In this document: in pieces, positions 1-4,384 of the stretch
Numbering within the stretch: the stretch's first letter is position 1
Layout: every line of letters starts with the position of its first letter
Assembly (NCBI GenBank): GCA_030044375.1
Contig: JASHVX010000045.1
Location: 1-6,511, forward strand
DNA: 6,511 nt
Source of the DNA: Nitrososphaerales archaeon
GTDB lineage: Archaea; Thermoproteota; Nitrososphaeria; Nitrososphaerales; Gagatemarchaeaceae
Direction: 5' to 3'
Position numbers and translations under genes: made by a program
Notes under the pieces: generated by a model
Databases searched by the model: none
Seen by the model: the letters and a program-made list of their open reading frames with translations, nothing else
What the model was told of the DNA's origin: nothing

Positions 1-1008
1 ATGGGCTGGAAGCTCGGGCCGGGCCTCGCCGCTGGCAACACTTTCGTGGTGAAGCCGGCCAGCACGACCCCCCTCACGGACCTGATGGTAGTGGCGCTGC
101 TCGCGAAGGCGGGACTGCCGCGCGGCGCGGTCAACGTCGTCACGGGGCCGGGGTCCGTCGTGGGCGAGGAGATAATCGGGAGCGGCAAGGTGGCCAAGAT
201 AGCCTTCACAGGGGAGACCGCTACCGGGAGGCGGATAATGGAAGGCTCGGCCAAGACGATCAAGAGGCTGACCTTGGAGCTCGGTGGCTCCGACCCGATG
301 ATAGTCTGCGAGGACGCTGACATGGGCCTGGCGGCCGAGGGAGCCACGTGGGGGAGGTTCAGGAACTGCAGCCAGTCTTGCACGGCGGTCAAGAGGCTGC
401 TGCTGATGGAAGGCATCGCGGACAGGTTCACCAGGGCGCTGGCCGAGAGGGTCAGGGCCATCAACGTGGGCGACGGCCTAGCGGAGACGACCCACATGGG
501 GCCGGTCCACACAGAGGAGCAGAGGTCCAAGGTCGAGAGCCTCGTCGAGGAAGCCAGGGAGAGAGGGGCCAAGGAGGCCGTGAAAGGCGGCAGACCGGTG
601 GAGAAGGAGCTCGCCAGCGGCAACTTCTACAGGCCGGCACTCCTGACCGACGTGGACCGCGACGCCAAGATCGCCAGAGAAGAGTGCTTCGGTCCCGCCC
701 TGCCGATTTTCGTCGTCAAGGACCTCGAGGAGGCCATCGAGGTCGCCAACGACACGGCGTACGGCCTCGGCTCCTCGATATGGACCAGGGACATCGAGAA
801 GGCGCAGCGCGCGGCCGAGAGGCTCGAGGCGGGGACCACATGGGTCAACTCGCCTCCCATATCCAGGGCGGTGGTGCCGTTCGGCGGCTTCAAGCAGAGC
901 GGCTTCGGCCGCGAGAACGGGATAGAGGGCCTCGAGCACTATTACGAGACGAAGAGCGTCCAGGTCCTGGAGTACGGGAAGGGGAAGAGGTGGGCTTTCC
1001 CAATATAG
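1..1008 (+). CDS. NAD(P)-dependent aldehyde dehydrogenase, C-terminal two thirds (partial at window start)
   Basis: Aldehyde dehydrogenase superfamily enzyme that oxidises an aldehyde to a carboxylate with NAD(P)+, probably cytosolic. The visible 335 residues begin inside the Rossmann domain: the first ATG corresponds to the middle of the family's PWN...W/K..PALAAGN segment, so it is internal, and roughly 100-150 N-terminal residues lie outside the window. Visible landmarks are KPAS (K18, cofactor contact), FTGETATG (69-76), the general-base glutamate in LELGG (E93), the nucleophile in NCSQSC (C127), EECFGP (E228, cofactor ribose contact) and PFGGFKQSG near residues 293-301. The cysteine motif usually reads NxGQxC; here Gly is Ser and an extra Cys lies four residues upstream of the nucleophile. 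It ends with TAG and converges on the next gene 42 bases away. Substrate cannot be told; succinate semialdehyde, lactaldehyde or glyceraldehyde types are all possible. Family certain, specificity unknown. Confidence 0.95.
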   Translation: MGWKLGPGLAAGNTFVVKPASTTPLTDLMVVALLAKAGLPRGAVNVVTGPGSVVGEEIIGSGKVAKIAFTGETATGRRIMEGSAKTIKRLTLELGGSDPMIVCEDADMGLAAEGATWGRFRNCSQSCTAVKRLLLMEGIADRFTRALAERVRAINVGDGLAETTHMGPVHTEEQRSKVESLVEEARERGAKEAVKGGRPVEKELASGNFYRPALLTDVDRDAKIAREECFGPALPIFVVKDLEEAIEVANDTAYGLGSSIWTRDIEKAQRAAERLEAGTTWVNSPPISRAVVPFGGFKQSGFGRENGIEGLEHYYETKSVQVLEYGKGKRWAFPI

Positions 1009-1050
1009 CCGAAACCGTCTTCAGCGCTGGCCCGCCGGGCAGTGCGTGTC

Positions 1051-2016
1051 CTAGCCCTCCAGCCTCTTCAGAACGGTCAGGGCCCTGACCGTTATCATCT
1101 TGCTCGGCCTTCCCGGCCTCTCCAGAGCGAAGGGGTGCACCTCGTTCGGGTTCTTCTTCAACCACTTGAGGTCGTATCCGGCGACATCCGGATGGACGGC
1201 GTCGAGGTCCCATCTGCCGTCGGGCCGCCGTTTCTCTTTGAGCAGCGAAATCGCGTAGTTCAGTCTCTTGTCGTTGCCGTATCCCAAGGCCGTCATGAAC
1301 TCGAGCCCTATCAGGAGGTCATAGTAGTAGTGGAAGGGATAGTGGAACCGATACCACGGCGGATAGCGCGCTCCTTGCTTGTGCAGCTGTTTCTCAAGAT
1401 AGAACTCCGCGCCCTCTTCGACAGCGGCCTTCATCCCCCTGGTCCACTTTCGCTTGGGGTACTCGGCGAAGGCGCTCATGGCCTCCCACGAGTCCAGGTT
1501 TCTGCCCTTGCCGAAGCAGTTCCAGCCGCCGTTCTCGGCCCTGTTGTTGGCAAGCCACTCTAGCGCGCTCTTCACGCGAGGGTGCTCGACGTAGCCTAGC
1601 TTGATCAGTCCTCTTGCCGTGTTCCCCACGATGCAGTAATGGCTGGGTCGCTGGACAGCGCCGAACTCCCGGTCGGAGCCGAAGCCGCCGTCAGGTCTCG
1701 CGAAGCGGTCAATCCAAAGCTCGGCGGCCCCCGCGACCCGCGGGTCGTCGTCCTTCGTGACACCCAGGTCGGACAGGATTAGGAGCATCCAGTTAGACGA
1801 GAGGTACTTTGGCCGATACAGGCTTTCGCCTCCGACCCACCAGCCCTCGTCACTCTGCTTTGCCAGGATGTCTGCGGCCCAGCCCTTCTTCGGAATCATC
1901 CCTCTTGCTGAGGCTACGTCCGGGTCGTCACCGGCTCGCCCCATGAGCTGCTTGAGGGCCAAGTACCTGATGGAGGGCTGGTCATCTTCCAGGAGCCACT
2001 CGACGGCTGTGTTCAA
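1051..2016 (-). CDS. Alpha/alpha-toroid protein (prenyltransferase / squalene-cyclase-like repeats), function unknown
   Basis: A 321-residue protein built from helical repeats, each ending in a QW-like turn: SDEGWW (55-60), RPDGGFG (107-113), ENGGWNC (161-167) and RPDGRWD (264-270). These are typical of the terpenoid-cyclase/protein-prenyltransferase toroid. The DxDD motif of squalene-hopene cyclases is absent, and there is no signal peptide or membrane segment. An aromatic, His-rich stretch, WYRFHYPFHYYYD (221-233), and conserved-looking H126, C128 and C167 could line a pocket or bind metal; this is inference. The reading frame extends upstream to a GTG at 2067, but a TATA box at 2041-2048 lies inside that extension. 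The TTG at 2014-2016 is 28 bases downstream of the box centre and opens the sequence NTAVEWLLEDDQPSIRYL, which looks like a natural N-terminus, so I start there. Its last codons contain a 22-bp palindrome. The gene is divergent from rpsJ. Enzyme or binding protein, not decidable here. Confidence 0.85.
   Translation of the reverse strand: MNTAVEWLLEDDQPSIRYLALKQLMGRAGDDPDVASARGMIPKKGWAADILAKQSDEGWWVGGESLYRPKYLSSNWMLLILSDLGVTKDDDPRVAGAAELWIDRFARPDGGFGSDREFGAVQRPSHYCIVGNTARGLIKLGYVEHPRVKSALEWLANNRAENGGWNCFGKGRNLDSWEAMSAFAEYPKRKWTRGMKAAVEEGAEFYLEKQLHKQGARYPPWYRFHYPFHYYYDLLIGLEFMTALGYGNDKRLNYAISLLKEKRRPDGRWDLDAVHPDVAGYDLKWLKKNPNEVHPFALERPGRPSKMITVRALTVLKRLEG
1072..1093. repeat. Perfect 22-bp palindrome inside the toroid gene's 3' end
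   Basis: The sequence AACGGTCAGGG is followed immediately by its exact reverse complement. It encodes TVRALTV near the C-terminus of the minus-strand toroid protein and lies 64 bases past the dehydrogenase stop codon. As RNA on either strand it could form a 9-bp stem with a GGCC loop. No T-run follows on either strand, so an ordinary archaeal terminator is not supported. A dimeric regulator site or RNA-processing hairpin are other options. The palindrome itself is certain; its function is not. Confidence 0.9.
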
Positions 2017-2040
2017 CCTAGTCGGCGCCCGCCCGATGGA

Positions 2041-2048
2041 TAATAAAA
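2041..2048 (-). promoter_or_regulatory. TATA box for the toroid protein gene
   Basis: The minus strand reads TTTTATTAT across this site, an AT-rich island in otherwise GC-rich DNA. Its centre is about 28 bases upstream of the TTG at 2016, so with the usual archaeal spacing of about 25 bases transcription would begin at or just before the start codon, giving a leaderless mRNA. The position is inconsistent with the longer GTG start at 2067. Confidence 0.7.
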
Positions 2049-2077
2049 GACATGGGACGCACGCCACGCGTAATTAG

Positions 2078-2103
2078 GACGGGCGACCGAAAGTGTCGCC
2101 GTC
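2078..2103. repeat. Imperfect inverted repeat between two divergent promoters
   Basis: GACGG(G)CGAC pairs with GTCGCCGTC: nine base pairs, one bulged G, and a 7-base loop CGAAAGT. It is the only clear structure in the 171-base spacer between the toroid gene and rpsJ, lying about 45 bases behind one TATA box and 65 behind the other. It could be an operator shared by the two promoters or a small RNA stem; neither is shown. Confidence 0.5.
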
Positions 2104-2153
2104 TAGGCCTCTCGAGCAGCCGCAACTCCGAAGTGACTCATTTGACGTAAAGC

Positions 2154-2162
2154 TCTAAATAC
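2154..2162 (+). promoter_or_regulatory. TATA box for rpsJ
   Basis: TCTAAATAC sits with its centre about 30 bases upstream of the TTG start of rpsJ, predicting a transcript start within about 5 bases of the start codon. The ten bases TAAATACGGT are repeated exactly in the promoter of the epimerase gene (3415-3424, opposite strand), supporting a shared promoter consensus. The only purine-rich ribosome-binding-like run, GAGAGG at 2167-2172, lies upstream of the predicted transcript start. Confidence 0.7.
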
Positions 2163-2187
2163 GGTTGAGAGGCGCAGTTGCAAGAAA

Positions 2188-2499
2188 TTGCCCCAGTTCG
2201 CGAGAATCAAGCTCACGAGCACGAACCTGCCGGAGCTTGAGAGGGTGGCCAAGGACATCCGCGATATCGCGGACAAGACAGGCGTCAAGGTCAGGGGGCC
2301 CCAGCCTCTGCCGACCAAGAAGCTGAAGATAACGACGAGGAAGGCGCCCACTGGCGAAGGGTCTCACACATTCGACCACTGGCAGATGAGGGTGCACAGG
2401 CGCATACTCGACGTCCAACCGGATGACAGGACGATGCGGCAGATTACGAAGCTGAAGATCCCGGAAGACGTGAAGGTAGAGCTTATCCTGACGGCCTAG
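2188..2499 (+). CDS. rpsJ: 30S ribosomal protein S10 (uS10), archaeal type
   Basis: A small-subunit ribosomal protein of the 30S head, 103 residues, the normal length for archaeal uS10. Family hallmarks are ARIKLTSTN (5-13), the GVKVRGPQPLPTKKL stretch that forms the extended loop reaching into the subunit, WQMRVHRRILD in the second half, and the C-terminal IPEDVKVELIL strand. The start is a TTG at 2188: no in-frame ATG or GTG lies just upstream, the sequence MPQFARIKL aligns with other archaeal S10 N-termini, and the TATA box about 30 bases upstream predicts a nearly leaderless mRNA. In many archaea this gene follows the elongation factor 1-alpha gene; here it stands alone, divergent from the toroid gene, with no translation gene beside it in the window. 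Its TAG stop overlaps the epimerase stop on the other strand by four bases. Confidence 0.97.
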   Translation: MPQFARIKLTSTNLPELERVAKDIRDIADKTGVKVRGPQPLPTKKLKITTRKAPTGEGSHTFDHWQMRVHRRILDVQPDDRTMRQITKLKIPEDVKVELILTA

Positions 2500-3389
2500 G
2501 GCTGGGCCTTCACCCAGTCGATGGTCCGCTTGAGGCCTTGCTCGAGCGTCATCTCGTGCGAGTAGCCGAGGAGCGACCTCACCTTCTCAATCGAGGGGTA
2601 GCTCACCTGCGGCTCGCTTTCGAGCTCGCTCCTGGGCGGGGCGAGGATGAGCTCTGACTTGGAGTCAGTCAGGCCCTTTACCGTCTCTGCCAGCTCCCTG
2701 ACCGTCACAGGCCTCTCGCCTCCGAAGTTGAAGGCCTGGCCGACGGCCGCCTCCTTGTCGATGATGCTGAGAGCCAGCTTGGCGTAGTTGACGGCGTGCG
2801 AAGGCGAGGTCGTGTCTCTGCCTGAGTTGAAGAGGGTCAAGGGCTCTCCTTTGAGGCAGGCGCGGATGAAGCGTATCGTCGCCCGGGAGGGCTGGTCGAA
2901 CTCCCCGAACAGGAGCCAGCTCCTGGTGAGCGAGACGGGCAGGCCCTTCGTCTTGAAGTAGCTCATCGCCATGTTCTCGCATATCACCTTCGAGTAGTCG
3001 TAGGGCACGCGGGGGTCGAAGGGGGCGCTCTCTGACACTGGGTTGCTCTTGGGCGCGCCGAAGACGTTGGCGGAGGACGCGGCTATGATCCTCTTGACCT
3101 TCTTCCTGTGGGCGAGCTCGAGGAGGTTCAGCGTGCCGACGCAGTTCACCTCGAAGCAGAGGCGCGGGTCCTCGATCGTCTTCTTGATCTCGGTGATGGC
3201 GGCCAGGTGTATCACGGCGTCGAAGTCGAGAGAGGCGAGCCTGTTGAAGACGAAGTCCCGGTCCAGGAGGTTCCCGGACACCTCCCACCCGGAGAGGTCG
3301 GTGGGGATGACTCCGATCCCCTTGCCCTCGAGGTACTTGGACAGGTTCCTGCCGACCATCCCTGAGGCGCCGGTTACGAGTACCTTCAT
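2496..3389 (-). CDS. NAD-dependent epimerase/dehydratase (extended SDR family)
   Basis: A 297-residue extended short-chain dehydrogenase/reductase, the family of UDP-glucose 4-epimerase, dTDP-glucose dehydratase and relatives; it probably acts on a nucleotide sugar in the cytosol. The N-terminal Rossmann fold shows TGASGMVG (G7xxG10xxG13), and D31 at the end of the second strand suggests NAD rather than NADP. HLAA (61-64) is the usual nucleotide-contact segment. SSANVFG (105-111) supplies the catalytic Ser/Thr region and Y130xxxK134 is the catalytic pair. The C-terminus, LLGYSHEMTLEQGLKRTIDW, matches the family's typical closing helix. All catalytic residues appear intact. The ATG start at 3389 lies about 32 bases below a TATA box that overlaps the upstream gene's stop codon. 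It converges on rpsJ with a 4-base overlap. Exact sugar substrate cannot be assigned; no other sugar genes are nearby. Confidence 0.93.
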   Translation of the reverse strand: MKVLVTGASGMVGRNLSKYLEGKGIGVIPTDLSGWEVSGNLLDRDFVFNRLASLDFDAVIHLAAITEIKKTIEDPRLCFEVNCVGTLNLLELAHRKKVKRIIAASSANVFGAPKSNPVSESAPFDPRVPYDYSKVICENMAMSYFKTKGLPVSLTRSWLLFGEFDQPSRATIRFIRACLKGEPLTLFNSGRDTTSPSHAVNYAKLALSIIDKEAAVGQAFNFGGERPVTVRELAETVKGLTDSKSELILAPPRSELESEPQVSYPSIEKVRSLLGYSHEMTLEQGLKRTIDWVKAQP

Positions 3390-3414
3390 CGCAGTCTAGG
3401 CGCCTGCCTGCCAG

Positions 3415-3426
3415 ACCGTATTTAAG
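3415..3426 (-). promoter_or_regulatory. TATA box for the epimerase gene, overlapping the upstream stop codon
   Basis: The minus strand reads CTTAAATACGGT. The TAA at 3424-3422 is also the stop codon of the 131-residue upstream gene, so coding end and promoter share bases. The centre lies about 32 bases before the epimerase ATG, predicting a leader of roughly 5 bases. Ten bases are identical to the rpsJ promoter. Confidence 0.65.
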
Positions 3427-3817
3427 AGGAGGAGCCCACTCCGGCGTCTTGGAGCATCCGGTCGGCCAACCCCGGCTCGACGACGCCGTAGCCCATGGAC
3501 TCGGTCCCGTCAGCGAGAACCATTGGGATCCGCGCCACGTGGTAAGGCACGTCGAACCTCGCGACCGTCGACTCCTCGCTCGAGTCGAACAGCTTCGCCC
3601 AGGCCCCGCCGGCAGAGGACAGCAGCATGACCTCGACCACCTTCCTCTCGCCGAACCCGCCTCCCCTGCCTCCTGCGGCGAGCGAACCCTCGGCTATCCT
3701 TAGGAGCAGCAGCCTGTTCCCGGCGGCGCCGGACCTCAAGTCGACGTCCCTCTCCGAGATGACTATGACCCTGGAGCCGCCCGTGAGGAGGGACGAGAGT
3801 TCGGCCTGCGCGTCCAT
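3422..3817 (-). CDS. Hypothetical protein, 131 residues
   Basis: I do not recognise this protein. From the ATG at 3817 it begins MDAQAELSSLLTGGSRVIVI and looks like a soluble alpha/beta domain: hydrophobic strands near residues 16-20 (VIVIS), 36-41 (LLLLRI) and 58-65 (KVVEVMLL) alternate with charged loops. A glycine-rich loop (AGGRGGGFGE) separates the second and third strands, and the tail ends GVGSSS. There is no signal peptide, membrane helix or cysteine motif. The frame extends upstream to 3868, overlapping the Nudix gene by ten bases, but a TATA box at 3841-3848 lies inside the extension and 27 bases above the ATG at 3817, so the shorter form is preferred. It lies between the carB-Nudix pair and the epimerase on the same strand but appears to have its own transcript. 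GC-rich third codon positions support it being a real gene. Confidence 0.65.
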   Translation of the reverse strand: MDAQAELSSLLTGGSRVIVISERDVDLRSGAAGNRLLLLRIAEGSLAAGGRGGGFGERKVVEVMLLSSAGGAWAKLFDSSEESTVARFDVPYHVARIPMVLADGTESMGYGVVEPGLADRMLQDAGVGSSS

Positions 3818-3840
3818 CTGCCGGGACGGCCGACTTCTCG

Positions 3841-3848
3841 GTATAAAG
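3841..3848 (-). promoter_or_regulatory. TATA box for the 131-residue hypothetical gene
   Basis: The minus strand reads CTTTATAC in the 41-base gap between the Nudix stop codon and the ATG at 3817. The centre is 27 bases from that ATG, so transcription would start within a few bases of it. This argues both for a separate transcript and against the longer start at 3868. Confidence 0.65.
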
Positions 3849-3858
3849 CCTCCGACAG

Positions 3859-4377
3859 CTAGCCCCACTCTCGCCGTTCGCGGAGGAAGAGCCGTAGCAA
3901 CGCCTTCGCGTCCTGTGTCAGCCTGCGACCGGCCAGCATTCCCTCCAGTTCACCCGGCCGGAACTCGCCGACGGCCTCGAGCTCGCCCGCGTCGATCGAC
4001 AAGCGCCTGCCGGAGCGCGCGGTGAACAGGCGGACCCACTCCCTTTCGACCAAGCCCCTGCTCCTGATCGGAGGCAGCAGGACCTTCGCCCTCCCGACAA
4101 GCCGCGCCTCGACGCCCAACTCCTCCGACAGCTCCCTCTTCGCGGCCGCAAGGTACGGCTCGCCCTTTCTGACGTGGCCGGTGCACGAGAGGGTCCACTT
4201 GCCGGGATGCCAAGGGTCCCTCTTGCTCCTCCGCTGCAGCACCACGCGCCCGTCCGGTCGGGTGACGATGACGGCCACGGCCCTGTGGACCAACCCCGCC
4301 TCGAGGCAACGTGCGAGCGGCGCGCTGCCGACCACCCTGTCCTCCGCGTCTACGACGTCGACCTCCTCCCCGGGCAT
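3859..4377 (-). CDS. Nudix protein resembling type-1 isopentenyl-diphosphate isomerase
   Basis: A 172-residue Nudix-fold protein. The Nudix box is complete at residues 67-89: G, five residues, E73, seven residues, then RELSEELGV, which binds Mg2+ for pyrophosphate chemistry. The fold around it follows type-1 isopentenyl-diphosphate isomerase: VDVVDAEDRVVG near the N-terminus, LVHRAVAV with H31, WTLSCTGH before the box, and a downstream E111-x-E113 pair matching the isomerase metal/acid glutamates. However, the isomerase has a catalytic Cys in its CGH motif, and here the order is C-T-G-H, so the Cys is one place early. The protein may therefore be an isomerase-like Nudix hydrolase (compare YfcD) rather than a true isomerase. 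The ATG at 4377 follows the carB stop by 7 bases, with a GGAAGGT ribosome-binding-like sequence overlapping that stop, suggesting one transcript and coupled translation. Fold sure; activity open. Confidence 0.85.
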   Translation of the reverse strand: MPGEEVDVVDAEDRVVGSAPLARCLEAGLVHRAVAVIVTRPDGRVVLQRRSKRDPWHPGKWTLSCTGHVRKGEPYLAAAKRELSEELGVEARLVGRAKVLLPPIRSRGLVEREWVRLFTARSGRRLSIDAGELEAVGEFRPGELEGMLAGRRLTQDAKALLRLFLRERREWG

Positions 4378-4384
4378 CCGCGTG

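Noticed and set aside
1021..1050. Possible terminator hairpin between the convergent dehydrogenase and toroid genes (GCCC-GCC-GGGC)
   Set aside because: The stem has only four clean pairs with a 3-base loop, flanking pairs are mismatched, and no T-run follows on either strand.
1042..1563. A 173-codon plus-strand frame opposite the toroid gene
   Set aside because: Antisense shadow of a gene with clear repeat motifs; it has no promoter and no family resemblance.
2017..2067. N-terminal 17-residue extension of the toroid protein from GTG at 2067
   Set aside because: The extension covers the TATA box at 2041-2048, and the sequence after the TTG at 2016 already looks like a complete start. It also resembles no secretion signal.
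2017..2187. A tRNA or box C/D guide RNA in the divergent spacer
   Set aside because: No cloverleaf and no paired C (RUGAUGA) and D (CUGA) boxes are present; only the inverted repeat at 2078-2103 stands out.
2160..2190. GAGAGG at 2167-2172 as a ribosome binding site for rpsJ
   Set aside because: It is about 15 bases from the TTG and lies upstream of the transcript start predicted from the TATA box, so it would not be in the mRNA.
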